From Protea cynaroides (Eukaryota > Streptophyta > Magnoliopsida > Proteales > Proteaceae), in the NCBI GenBank assembly GCA_028583415.1, contig CM053269.1:32182254-32246253 (forward strand): DNA of 64,000 bases. The letters are read 5' to 3'. The notes below the pieces were generated by a model. The model did no database searches. It was not told the DNA's origin and saw nothing but the letters and a program-made list of their open reading frames with translations. The position numbers were made by a program, and so were the translations under genes. Below are positions 22,101 through 33,495 of this stretch, piece after piece; the first letter of the stretch is position 1; each line of letters begins with the position of its first letter.

Positions 22101-23260
22101 CATCCTTTTTTGACTCAATTGTAGTTTCCTGTGCTTCAGATTCTGTTTTTGATTGCTGTTTTTTTTTTTTTCAACTGTCACTGTCTTATCATCTTCAAGC
22201 TCTTTATACACTGGACTTTCTGGCTCAACTCTCTTAGAATGGGATAATTTCTGGTCAACTCTGATGTCAGAACTTTTAATAACTTTCCCAGTCTTTTGTT
22301 GTAGCACCTATAAGCCTTGCTCTTGAATGAATATCCTAAAAAGATACCTTCATCTGCTCTATCATCAAACTTGTTAAGGTTCTCTTCCTTCCTTTTGATG
22401 TAGCATTTATAACTAACAACTTGAAGTACCTTACTGTAGTTTTTCTCCCAAACCACAACTCATAAAGTGTCTTGTTTTCATGTGGCCTCAACAAGCATCT
22501 GTTGGTGATGGGGTTGTTGTGTAGATACCTTCTCTCCAGAAATGCCTAGCAACATTGTTTTCTGAGATCATTATCCTTTGCCATTTCCTGTAAAGTTTTG
22601 TTCTTTCTCTCAACTACCCCATTTTGTTGGGGAGTTCTAGTTGTTGAATGTTGAATTCTAATTCTACTTTCATTGAAAATTTAGAAAAGTCATTCCATAT
22701 AAATTCCTTTCCTTGATCTGACATAAGACATTTGATTATATTGTCAGTTTCATTCTCAACTCTTTTCTTGAATGTCTTGAACCGGTCCAAGGCTTTAGTC
22801 TTGTCTTTAAGGAACATGACCTAAGTCATTCTAGATTATTCATCAATGAACAAGATGAAGTACCTTTCTCCTCTTATGGCTTGAGTCCTCATAGGTCCAC
22901 ACATATCTATATGTATCAAATCTAGTTGTTTGCTTAAATGAAATTCCTTAGATTTATATGTAGCTCTAGCTTGCTTTCCTATTTGACATGGCCCACAAAC
23001 ATGATTTTCTAGAATTTTCAAAATAAAAAGATCTCTCACTAACTCTTGTCTACTTATCTTGGCAAGGTTCTTGAAATTGATGTGTCCCAACCTTCTGTGT
23101 TGTATCCAGTTCTCATCTTCTTGACTCATCAGGCATCTGTTATTGACCTTTGATAGAACATACAAGTTTCCCACTGTTCTAGCTCCCAGAGCCACAACTT
23201 TCTCTGTTCCAACCTTGTTGATAACACAACCATCTTTGTTGAAGGTGACCTCATTTCCTT
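22101..23260 (-). pseudogene. Integrase of copia A (with GAG-pre-integrase zinc domain)
   Basis: The minus strand shows the HHCC zinc domain, WIQHRRLGHINF with CGPCQIGKQAR (about 22,970-23,120). The catalytic core follows: DLIHIDMCGPM (first Asp, about 22,910) and SDQGKEF (second Asp, about 22,715). The Glu motif PQQNGVVERKNKT lies near 22,610 but in a different frame, so a frameshift falls near 22,640. The C-terminal part KFDDRADEGIFLGYS is at about 22,345-22,385. The 3' limit is the insertion point of C. It would have integrated the element's cDNA; it is now non-functional. Confidence 0.9.
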
Positions 23261-23520
23261 GGTTACAAATCTAACTTATACTCAGTAGATTATGCTTCAA
23301 TCCATTAACATACAATACATTATGGGACTTGATTTTCCCACTGTTAATGTTGATTGATTTCGTTCCTTCAACTCTAGCACCATCATTGTTTCTAAATCTT
23401 ATTAATCTTCCTTCTTTAACATTTAGATTAAGAAACTTCTCCTTGTCACCAGTCATGTGAGTAGAGCACCCACTATCAAGAATCCATGGAGATGACTTGC
23501 TATTTACCTTGGAAGTTGCT
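23261..23520 (-). pseudogene. Aspartic protease of copia A
   Basis: The catalytic triplet DSG is at 23,469-23,477 within WILDSGCSTHMTG, followed by the open segment 23,271-23,456 with NDGARVEGTKSININ and VLYVNGLKHNLLSIS, the standard copia protease end. It is part of the gag-pol frame running into integrase on the left and gag on the right. The frame is broken at both joints. Confidence 0.85.
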
Positions 23521-24013
23521 TAAACTATCAACGACTTGTCACATTTTCTTTGAATTTTCTCAACCCACACTACCTTACTGTGATAGGTTGTCTAGCTTCT
23601 TCTTCTACAACTCCTTCCTCTCTTTGAGCTTGTCTCCTAGAAGGATTTATTTTTACCTTCCTTTTAGGTTGCCTTTGAGATGGAAGATTTTTTTGACAAT
23701 TTTTGGCTATATGGCCAAATTCTTGACGTCTGTAGCATTTAATTCTTTCATCAACTAGAGGAGCAAATTTAATTCTTCTTGTGAACACTAGTAGTCTAGC
23801 TTGTCTTTTGCACTCTGTAATTCTATGTCCATATCCATTACACCCATAACAATATCCTTTGAAGCTCTCTTTTTGTACGGGATTATACCCTTGTCTTTTT
23901 TGTCTGTTTTGGTTAACAGTACTGAACCCTTCTTTGTCAGTCTTGTCCTTAGGAATCTTTTCAATATTTGGTTCTCTCTGCTTTGCTTTAACAAAGACAA
24001 TAGGGTTTTCATC
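23521..24013 (-). pseudogene. C-terminal gag of copia A (two zinc knuckles), left of insertion D
   Basis: Contains CYGCNGYGHRITEC (about 23,810-23,850) and a second knuckle CYRRQEFGHIAKNC (about 23,690-23,735), in which the second Cys is Arg; B keeps Cys at that place. A basic tail follows. The frame is open but enters from LTR sequence of D, which was inserted just upstream. Zinc knuckles of gag bind the element's RNA for packaging. Confidence 0.85.
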
Positions 24014-26348
24014 TGTAAGACCCGCACTCCGTAAACCCGGTCTAAACCTTGGTTTTGATGTCGTGACAAGTCTTTCGATTATCACCGGGCCAGACGGGAC
24101 GAGCGGAAGACAAACAGGTATGAAATCGGACCAAAGACGATCGAATCAACATGATTTTATGTTGACCGGTCGATGGTACCGGTCTTGGTACCGGTCGATC
24201 GGTCAGGTCTGCGCAGCTAAGTGTGGAAATCCGGAAATTGACTTCTGAGGGTCCCACTTTCATGATTTTGAATCTAAGACTTTCATATTCCTAATAGGGT
24301 TACTAAACCCTAAATTTAGCCTATAAATACACCCTTAATCCTCCTCAAATCCTTTCCATTGTCTCTAGCAAACCCTAGAGAAGAGAAAGAGGTTGGAAAG
24401 GAGAAGGAGCTAGGAAGAAGAAGAAGGTGCCGCCATTACCGTTCGACGACGCTCACGCTACGCCAGTCAACGGTAAGTGTTTGAATCAATCTTCTTACCC
24501 CATGTTAGTTGTGTGGGTGGATTAATACCATGCAAAGTAGGTATTGATCTAAAACCCTAAACTGACCAATAAATCCTAAGTTGCCGTCAAACCCTAGATT
24601 CGAGTTTCGAGATGATATTCATCGAAATGAGACTTGAATGAGTTGGGGATAACTCTAACTCAATGATTTAACTTAGAATGGATAGGAGAAACCTTGGAAA
24701 TCCATGGAGGATGATCGACGGCAGTCGAAAAACCCATGTATGGTCTTTCAGAGACATACCGGTCGACTATACCGGTTGCACATAGTGCGACCGGTATGTT
24801 GCCACCGGTATCCCTCGGGAGGCTGGTCTGTGGGGACCGGCTGACCATACCGGTCGCCAGTCTTCCCCACAGAGCTGCGACTAGTACATGCCACCGGTCA
24901 GCTCTGTGAGGGTATTTTGTAACCATGTTGGTTTCCGACCAACATGAAACCCTAAGCAATATATTCTAATGAAACCCTAATAACATTGTAGGACTTTGTG
25001 ACTTTTCGTTTGGATCTTGCGATGTGGAGCAAGCTAACAAACGAGCGTCAGGTAAGGGAATCTGACCTAAACCTAATAATTAATGGACAGTAAGTTGTTG
25101 TTAATTACCTGAATATATATGATGTGATGTTTGTGCATATTCACATGCCATCCTTTATTTTCAGTTATTATTATTGTTCATGCATTGATAGGATGTGATT
25201 GTTAAGCATGTGATTGTTTTCGTTAATGTGTGGAGTGGGGCATGGGCTTGGGATCGCTCCTCACACTAGCACCTTTTGTAGTATTCTGTCTTAACATGCT
25301 TGGTACGGGTGGGGCATCAGGGGAAGGTCGTGGTACGGTGGTCTCCGATGTTGATGCTGGCCTGGCCATTGTTATGTGGCATTGTGGTCTCCGAGGTCGA
25401 CGCTGGCTTGTCCACGATGCTTTAGCTCTATCTCTATGCCGTAGGGAGTTATGTTGGGATAGGGTCTACCTGTGTATTGTTTCTATCCTAGTGGGTTAGA
25501 TACGGATAGGGCATCAGGGGAGGTGTGGGAATGCCTTAGCTCTATCTCTATGCCGTAGACGGCTGTGCTGGGATAGAGCGTACATTGATGATATATAGGA
25601 TTGGTTAGTTGCGAGCCCAGTTTGCGAGCCCGGGCCGTAGGGGCTTAGGTACTGGTATGGGTAGAGCATCGGGGAGGTACGGGGGTATCTTAGCTCTATC
25701 TCTATTCCATGATGGGTGCATGTGGGCCAATGGGGGTGTGATCCATGAGGTGCCACACACTCGTGTATAGAGGTGCGGAGGCCACCAAACCTTTCTATAG
25801 CACATTGCAAACTTAAAACCAGACCACAGCATAAAATGATTGTTACTCATGCATAATATTGTGAAACTGTCTGATTGTCTTACTGAGCTAGGTTTTGAGC
25901 TCACCTTTTGTATATATACATGTTTTAGATGTTGATGCAGGTTACACTGTGGATGAGTACATGAACGCTCCAGCGTATGGTGATGTTGCTGCTTTGAGTG
26001 TACAGGCAGGAGAGGACGAGCATGACGCTTCATGCGAGTGCCCTTTCTGCGTTTACCTATGATCGGGTTTCTGTTTATTTGTTTCAGTTATTTTCGTTTG
26101 ATATTAAAGGGATGTAAAAGATATTTATTTTATGTTTGGATTTGAATAATTAGATACTTATTTAATTATCAATAGATACTCAGTTCATCCTATTTTAAAG
26201 ACTTCCGATGTACTATTATATTCTGATTGTGGTTATGTGTGATGGTTTGTATGAGTGGACACGGCCTATTCGAGATCCTGGTGTGAACCATTGGTTCAAT
26301 GACGGTTCACTCACACCATTCTGGTTGGATCAGAATTGGGGTGTGACA
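24014..26348 (+). mobile_element. 5' LTR of gypsy D
   Basis: Matches 29,518-31,854 along its length. It has CCGGTCGA/TACCGGTC words rather than the GGGTCGA clusters of the E family and lacks the AACGTT modules. The short ORFs at 24,660-24,959, 25,230-25,499 and 25,514-26,033 recur in the other LTR and are not genes. Confidence 0.92.
24322..24329 (+). promoter_or_regulatory. TATA box of D 5' LTR
   Basis: TATAAATA about 310 bases into the LTR, followed by a C/T-rich stretch typical of a plant transcription start; the same box is at 29,826-29,833. Confidence 0.6.
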
Positions 26349-26349
26349 A

Positions 26350-26360
26350 CTTGGTATCAG
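26350..26360 (+). promoter_or_regulatory. Primer binding site of D (initiator tRNA-Met type), truncated
   Basis: CTTGGTATCAG directly follows the 5' LTR. The full site in E continues AGC; here the sequence switches to GCTATCTAGG and then pol, so the deletion joint lies at the edge of the primer site. Confidence 0.8.
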
Positions 26361-29300
26361 GCTATCTAGGAAGCGAAAGCTGATTCTCTCCGCCCTAAAA
26401 GCTAAGAGATGCTTAGAGAAGGGGGGAGTGGGGTATCTAGTATCTGTAGTCGACATCACAGCAGAGTCACTCAAGATGGAAGATATAGATGTGGTTCGAG
26501 AGTTCCCAGATGTATTTCCAGATGAGCTTCCAGGTCTACCGTCGGACAGGGCTATAGAGTTTGTAATAGACCTTATGCCAGGTTCGGCGCCGGTGTCCAA
26601 AGCACCATACAGGATGGCCCCTACCGAGTTAAAGGAGTTGAAGACCCAATTACAAGAATTGTTAGATAAGGGTTTCATACGACCTAGTATATCGCCTTGG
26701 GGAGCACGAATATTGTTCGTCAAGAAGAAAGACGGAAGTGTAAGGCTGTGCATTGACTACCGTAAACTGAACAAGTTGACGATCAAGAATCGATATCCTT
26801 TGCCTAGAATCGACGATCTATTCGATCAATTGCAGGGTGCAAAGGTTTTCTCAAAGATTGATCTCCGATCGGGGTATCACCAACTGAAGATCAAGGCCGG
26901 AGATATTCCAAAGACTGCTTTCAGGACGAGGTATGGGCATTATGAGTTTCTAGTTATGTCTTTCGAGTTGACCAATGCTCCAACGTCGTTTATGGAACTG
27001 ATGAACAGAGTGTTTCATGATATGTTGGACACTTCGGTCATCGTATTCATCGATGACATATTGATCTAATCTAAGGACATGGAGACTCATACAACACACT
27101 TGAGGGCAGCCTTACAATGGTTGAGACAAGAGAAGCTTTATGCTAAGTTCAAGAAGTGTGAGTTTTGGCTGAAGGAAGTGGCTTTCTTGGGCCATGTTGT
27201 ATCTGAAGACGGTATCAAGGTTGATCCAAGTAAGATAGCTGCTATAGTAGGATGGGAAGCACCAAAATCTATTGCGGAGATTCGTAGTTTCCTTGGGTTG
27301 GATAGTTATTATAGAAGATTCGTGGAAGATTACTCCAGGATCGCTGTTCCACTCACCAGATTGACCAAGAAGGGAGAGAAATTCATATGGACAGATGAGT
27401 GTGAGAAGTGCTTTCAGACTTTGAAGTCAAGACTAGTCTCTGCACCTATCTTGACCATCCCAGAACCAAGCGTACCGTTTACTTTATATACGGATGCTTC
27501 AGGGTTGGGTATTGGGTGTGTATTGATGCAAGGAGAACAGGTGATTGCTTACGCATCAAGACAGTTAAAGGAGCATGAAAAGAACTATCCTACGCACAAT
27601 TTGGAGCTAGCAGCAGTTATACATGCAATCAAGACTTGGAGACACTACTTGTACGGTGAGAAGTTTCAGATCAAGTCAGATCACAAGAGCTTAACTTATC
27701 TTTTCACTCAGAAGGATCTGAATATGAGACAGTGGAGATGGCTGGAATTGTTGAAAGATTATGATTGTGACATCCAGTACCATCCGGGTAAAGCATATGT
27801 TGTGGCTGACGCCTTAAGTAGAAAGTGGGCATCGAAACCTGAGGCAGGACCAAGTACAAATGCTGCATCATGTGCCGCAGCTTCAAGTTCAATCGAAGGT
27901 GATGAAGAGTATATAATTGAGACTGCAAAAAATCCAATCGAGCAAGGCTTAATTCATAAGTTCACCATGATGTTCGCAGCTTTGAAGATCTCACCGGATC
28001 TAGTTGATGAAGTCAAGGTAGCAATTCTACATGATCCTCATCTCAAGACAGTGCAAGAAGACTTAGAGAAGGGTACGAGCAATCCTGACTTTACCTTGGA
28101 TTCAGACAAGGTACTCAGGTATCGTGGACGGTTATGTATTAGAGATCGAGTTATGACTGAAGCTCATTACACTCCGTATTCGGTACATCCAGGAAGTACC
28201 AAAATGTACCATGATTTAAGAAGATTATATTGGTGGAGGGGTATGAAAGCTGATATAGCTCGTTTCGTGTTCCAGTGTCTGAATTGTCAGCAAGTTAAAG
28301 CGAAAAGGCAGAGACCCGCAGGTTTACTACAGCCATTACCGGAACCTGCATGGAAGTGGGATTGTATTACTATGGATTTTGTCACTGGCTTACCGTTGAC
28401 ACCAAGGTCAGTGGATGCAGTTTGGGTTATAGTAGATCATCTCACCAAGACAGCTCGATTTATTGTGGTCAGACCTCAGTATACCATGGAGAAACTGGCC
28501 AAGTTATATGTTGATAATATAGTCAGACTTCATGGCGTTCCAGAGAGTATAGTATCTGACAGAGATCCCCGTTTTACATCAAAGTTCTGGGAAGGATTAC
28601 AAAAAGCTATGGGAACCAAGTTGAAGTTCAGCACAGCTTTTCACCCTCAGACGGACGGACAGTCAGAGCGAACTATTCAAATTTTAAAAGATATGCTCCG
28701 AGCTTGTGCAATTGATTTCAAGGGAGCTTGGGATGAGAAGCTATCACTTATCGAGCTCGCTTACAACAACAGTTATCAGGCTACAATTCAGATGGCCCCA
28801 TATGAAGCACTCTATGGGAAGAAGTGTCGTACACCTCTGTTATGGAACGAGGTGGGAGAAAGAAGAATTGTAGGACCAGAGTTTGTTGAAGAAACTTGCC
28901 GAGTGATTGATCAGATCAAAGAGAGAGTAAAGACAGCTCAAGTTCGACAGAAGAACTATGCGGATAATCGACGTCGAGATCTAGAGTTTGCAGTGGGTGA
29001 CAAAGTATTCTTGAAGGTATCACCGGTGCGAGGTCTGAATCGGTTTGGTAAGAAGGGGAAGCTTTGCCCCAGGTATGTGGGACCGTATGAGATATTGACC
29101 CGATGTGGTAATGTAGCATATCAATTGGCTCTACCACTATCTATGTCTAGTGTTCATAATGTGTTCCATGTATCATTACTGAAGAAATATGTCAGACATC
29201 CATCGCACATCTTGACCGCTGATCCCCCAGACTTGACTGAAGACTTAACATTCGAAGTGGTGCCTGTGATGCTCTCAAGTCGAAAGGTTCAGCAACTTCG

Positions 29301-29451
29301 AACCAAAGATATCCATTATGTGAAGGTGCATTGGAGAAGCCCAAATGTGGAGGAAATTACTTGGGAAGAGGAGAGCGCAATTAGGAAGGAGTACCCTAAC
29401 CTTTTCGACGATCAAGGTACGTTCAAATTTCGAGGCCAAAATTTCTTTTAA
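26361..29451 (+). pseudogene. Pol of gypsy D: RT, RNase H, integrase, chromodomain (one stop)
   Basis: The frame opens at the end of protease ([15 protein letters not shown]) and runs to 29,451. RT contains [20 protein letters not shown] and the catalytic box VFIDDILI, after which a TAA at 27,067-27,069 stands where E has TAC (Tyr). The same frame resumes at once. RNase H shows TLYTDAS, NLELAAV and KSDHKSL. Integrase has the HHCC domain (HPGSTKMYH to CLNCQQVK), [16 protein letters not shown] and [12 protein letters not shown], so the D-D-E residues are all present. The C-terminal segment [19 protein letters not shown] is chromodomain-like. It has no gag or protease, so it is non-autonomous in this state. 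Confidence 0.93.
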
Positions 29452-29517
29452 GGGTGGGGGAGTTGTGAAACCTACATGCAAATTTTGGGACGAAATTTCT
29501 TTTAAGGGTGGGGGAGT
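29440..29517 (+). promoter_or_regulatory. Duplicated polypurine tract of D
   Basis: The segment AATTTCTTTTAAGGGTGGGG with following GAGTTGT occurs twice (about 29,441-29,467 and 29,494-29,520), separated by GAAACCTACATGCAAATT. The second copy abuts the 3' LTR and is the functional site; the first ends in GTTGTGAAACC rather than LTR. Confidence 0.85.
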
Positions 29518-31854
29518 TGTAAGACCCGCACTCGGAAAACCCGGTCTAAACCTTGGTTTTGATGTCGTGACAGGTCTTCCGATCATCACTGGGCCAGACG
29601 GGACTAGCGGATGACAAACAGGTATGAAATCGGACCAAAGACGATCAAATCAACATGATTTTATGTTGACCGGTCGATGGTACCGGTCTTGGTACCGGTC
29701 GACCGGTCAGGTCTGCGCAGCTAAGTGTGGAAATCCAAAAATTGACTTCTGAGGGTTCCACTTTCCTGATTTCGAATCTAAGACTTTCCTATTCCTAATA
29801 GGGTTACTAAACCCTAAATCTAGCCTATAAATACACCCTTAATCCTCCTCAAATCCTTTCCATTGTCTCTAGCAAACCCTAGAGAAGAGAAAGAGGTTGG
29901 AAAGGAGAAGGAGCTAGGAAGAAGAAGAAGGTGCCGCCATTACCGTTCGACGACGCTCACGCTACGCCAGTCAATGGTAAGTGTTTGAATCAATCTTCTT
30001 ACCCCATGTTAGTTGTGTGGGTGGATCAATACCATGCAACGTAGGTATTGATCTAAAACCCTAAACTGGCCAATAAACCCTAAGTTGCCGTCAAACCCTA
30101 GATTCGAGTTTCGAGATGATATTCATTGAAACGAGACTTGAATGAGTTGGGGATAACTCTAACTCAATGATTTGACTTAGAATGGATAGGAGAAACCTTG
30201 GAAATCCATGGAGGATGATCGACGGCAGTCGAAAAACCCATGTATGGTCTTCTGGAGACATACCGGTCGACTATACCGGTTGCACATAGTGCGATCGGTA
30301 TGTTGCCACCGGTATCCCTCGGGAGGCTGGTCTGTGGGGACCGGCTGACCATACTGGTCGCCAGTCCTCCCCACAGAGCTGCGACCGGTACATGCCACCG
30401 GTCAGCTCTGTGAGGGTATTTTGTAACCATGTTGGTTTCCGACCAACATGAAACCCTAAGCAATATATTCTAATGAAACCCTAATAACATTGTAGGACTT
30501 TGTGACTTTCCGTTTGGATCTTGCGACGTGGAGCAAGCTAACAAACGAGCGTCTGGTAAGGGAATCTGACCTAAACCTAATAATTAATGGACAGTAAGTT
30601 GTTGTTAATTACCTGAATATATATGATGTGATGTTTGTGCATATTCACATGCCATCCTTTATTTTCAGTTATTATTATTGTTCATGCATTGATAGGATGT
30701 GATTGTTAAGCATGTGATTGTTTTCGTTAATGTGTAGAGTGGGGCATGGGCCTGGGATCGCTCCTCACACTAACACCTTTTGTAGTATTCTGTCTTAACA
30801 TGCTTGGTACGGGTGGGGCATCAGGGGAAGGTCGTGGTACGGTGGTCTCCGATGTTGATGCTGGCCTGGCCATTGTTATGTGGCATTGTGGTCTCCGAGG
30901 TCGACGCTGGCTTGTCCACGATGCTTTAGCTCTATCTCTATGCCGTAGGGAGTTATGTTGGGATAGGGTCTACTTGTGTATTGTTTCTATCCTAGTGGGT
31001 TAGTTGCGGATAGGGCATCAGGGGAGGTGTGGGAATGCCTTAGCTCTATCTCTATGCCGTAGACGACTGTGCTGGGATAGAGTGTACATTGATGACATAT
31101 AGGATTGGTTAGTTGCGTGCCCAGTTTGCGAGCCCTGGCCAGTAGGGGCATAGGTACTGGTATGGGTAGAGCATCAGGGGAGGTACGGGGGTATCTTAGC
31201 TCTATCTCTACTCCATGATGGGTGCATGTGGGCCAATGGGGGTGTGATCCATGAGGTGCCACACACTCGTGTATAGAGGTGCGGGGGCCACCAAACCTTT
31301 CTATAGCACATTGCAAACTTAAAACTAGACCACAGCATAAAATGATTGTTACTGATGCATAATATTGTGAAACTGTCTGATTGTCATACTGAGCTAAGTT
31401 GTGAGCTCACCCTTTGTATATATACATGTTTTAGATGTTGATGCAGGTTACACTGTGGATGACTACATGAACGCTCCGGCGTATGGTGACGTTGCTGCTT
31501 TGAGTGTACAGGCAGGAGAGGACGGGCATGACGCTTCATGCGAGTGCCCTTTCTGCGTGTACCTGTGATCGGGTTTCTGTTTATTTGTTTCAGTTATTTT
31601 CGTTTGATCTTAAAGGGATGTAAAAGATATTTATTTTATGTTTGGATTTGAATAATTGGATACTTATTTAATTATCAATAGATACTCAGTTCATCCTATT
31701 TTAAAGACTTCCGCTGTACTATTATAAATAGATTGTGGTTATGTGTGATGGTTTGTATGAGTGGACACGGCCTATTCGAGATCCTGGTGTAAATTGTTGA
31801 TTCGATGACGATTCACTCACACCATTCTGGTTGGATCAGAATTGGGGTGTGACA
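29518..31854 (+). mobile_element. 3' LTR of gypsy D
   Basis: Starts TGTAAGACCCGCACTCGG and ends GGGGTGTGACA. It differs from the 5' LTR by scattered substitutions and has the TATAAATA box at 29,826-29,833. Downstream, copia A gag resumes at 31,855. Confidence 0.92.
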
Positions 31855-33418
31855 TCAGCAGACCCTTTTCCTTTCACTTCCTCAAACTTTTGCTTGTCAT
31901 ATCCAAGCCTAGATTTTATATAGGAGGACTTTTGATAGCTAAGAATCTCATCAAGAATGTTATATTCATCTTCTACCTGAGAACAATCATCCTCATCTTC
32001 TTGTATTCTAACTGTCTTCTCTTTTGACTTCAGAATAGTCACTGAAGGAGCTATTGTGGATGCCTCTAGATAACTTTTCTACACTCTCACAGAGTCTGTA
32101 AGCTCAATCTCAAGTCTGACAATTACCTCTTCAAGCTTTACACATTCTGTAGTTTTCACTGCTAGCTCACTATCCAAGTCATTAGTAATTTTCCTGGCTT
32201 TGTCAATAGTAGCTAGCATCTATTTGATCATCTCATCAGCATCATTATAGTGCTTATTCAGTGTTCTATTTTTCTTCTTTTCTAACTTGAGCTCTGTAAG
32301 AGCTAAATACAGCTCAGCCTCGAGATCTGGTTTATCTTCTATGTCTTTTCTTCTCTTAGAAGCATGATTCTTCTTCTTAGAAGCTTCAGTCTCTTCAGGA
32401 GTTTCATCAAGCCTGGCCATGAATAATGTCTCACTGTCATCTTCCTCTACAGACTCATATGAGGATTTACTCTGCTTTGTCAAAAAGCTTCTCTTCTTTG
32501 GTATGAATTTCTTCTTACCCTTTTTGTCATGACTCTCTTTGGGTTCTTCATCATTAGAGTCATAAACTCTTCCCTTATTCTGACACTTGGATGCAAAGTG
32601 TCCTAGGTCTCCACAGTTGAAACATCTCATGATGGACTTGTCCTTATACTTGTCACTTCTTTTCTTCCATCTTCTAGCTAGATAAGCTATGAGCTCATCA
32701 TCTGAGTCTTTAGAATCATTGTTTTCATCTGCTTTTGACTTCTCTACTAGTTTTTTAATTTTTAATTTATTCATAGCTTCAGAAGCAGCTTCTTTTTCCA
32801 ATGGTACTGGCTTTATCATTCTCATCTCTTAAGTGATCAGGATGCCATGTAGCTCATCAATAGTCAAACTGTCCAAGATGGTAATTTCTTTAAGTGCAGA
32901 CAGCTTTGCATTTTATAACTTGGGTAGGGTTCCCAAAACCTTCTTTACAACATGAATCTCCTTCAGCTCTTCACCCAGTGCTTTGATTGCATTGGTAACT
33001 GCATTCGCTCTGTTAAGATAGAACTCAATGGTTTCTCCCTCAATCATCCTCTGACTCTCAAACTGAGATCTCAAAATCTATAATTTTGCCTCTTTAATTT
33101 TTCTATCTCCTTTATGTACACTCTTTAGCTTGTCCAAAATTTCTTTGGATGTAGGACAGCTGATAATTCTAGTGAGCTCATTGCTCACAAGTGAAACCAG
33201 AAGAGCTGTGATTGCATTGGCTTCACTTTCTCTCTTTTTCATCTCTACTCATCAGTGATGTCTTTCAGTGGGGTGCTTGTAGCCATTCTTCACTGCTAAC
33301 CATACACCATAGCCTTGAGCTATCAGATATGCTTCCATTCAAATATTTCACACACTGTAGTTAGTCCATCAAATATAGGTATTCTTCCATGTCTGTGTTG
33401 ATCTTCATTTGAAGCCAT
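31855..33418 (-). pseudogene. N-terminal and middle gag of copia A
   Basis: It starts at ATG 33,418 (MASNEDQHRHGRIPIF), followed by AYLIAQGYGVWLAVKNGY, the copia gag N-terminal/UBN2-type region with SCPTSKEILDKLKSVHKG. Stops are present around 33,240, 33,070 and 32,920. The open part 32,220-32,825 holds a lysine-rich region and zinc knuckle CFNCGDLGHFASKC (about 32,585-32,630). A further stretch with SQVEDEYNILDEILSYQKSS leads to insertion D at 31,854, beyond which two more zinc knuckles follow. Gag builds the virus-like particle. Gag with three knuckles is longer than the usual single-knuckle copia gag. Confidence 0.88.
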
Positions 33419-33478
33419 TTCTTACTGTCTCTCAGCACTATCAATACTCGAAGATGTTAGTCTTCTTCCCTTGGGAAC

Positions 33479-33495
33479 TCAGTTCTGATACTAAT
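33479..33495 (-). promoter_or_regulatory. Primer binding site of copia A (decayed)
   Basis: On the minus strand ATTAGTATCAGAACTGA follows the 5' LTR end. Copia B has the intact form ATTGGTATCAGAGCTGA, complementary to initiator tRNA-Met, so A has two G-to-A changes. Confidence 0.78.

Larger units (their letters stand above)
24014..31854 (+). mobile_element. Tekay-like Ty3/gypsy element D with deleted gag/protease
   Basis: Two LTRs of nearly equal length (2335 and 2337 bp, mostly matching by eye) enclose a 3.17-kb interior. Termini are TGTAAGACCCGCACTC and GGGGTGTGACA. The TSD is TCATC at left and TCAGC at right, one mismatch. It lies in the gag of copia A. The primer site is joined almost directly to the protease/RT boundary, so the antisense gene, gag and protease are missing. 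Pol is open except for one stop. This is among the youngest insertions here. Confidence 0.93.

Noticed and set aside
24660..26033. Several ORFs of 90-140 residues in the D LTR
   Set aside because: Both LTRs carry them, frames are not kept between copies, and none has a recognisable domain.
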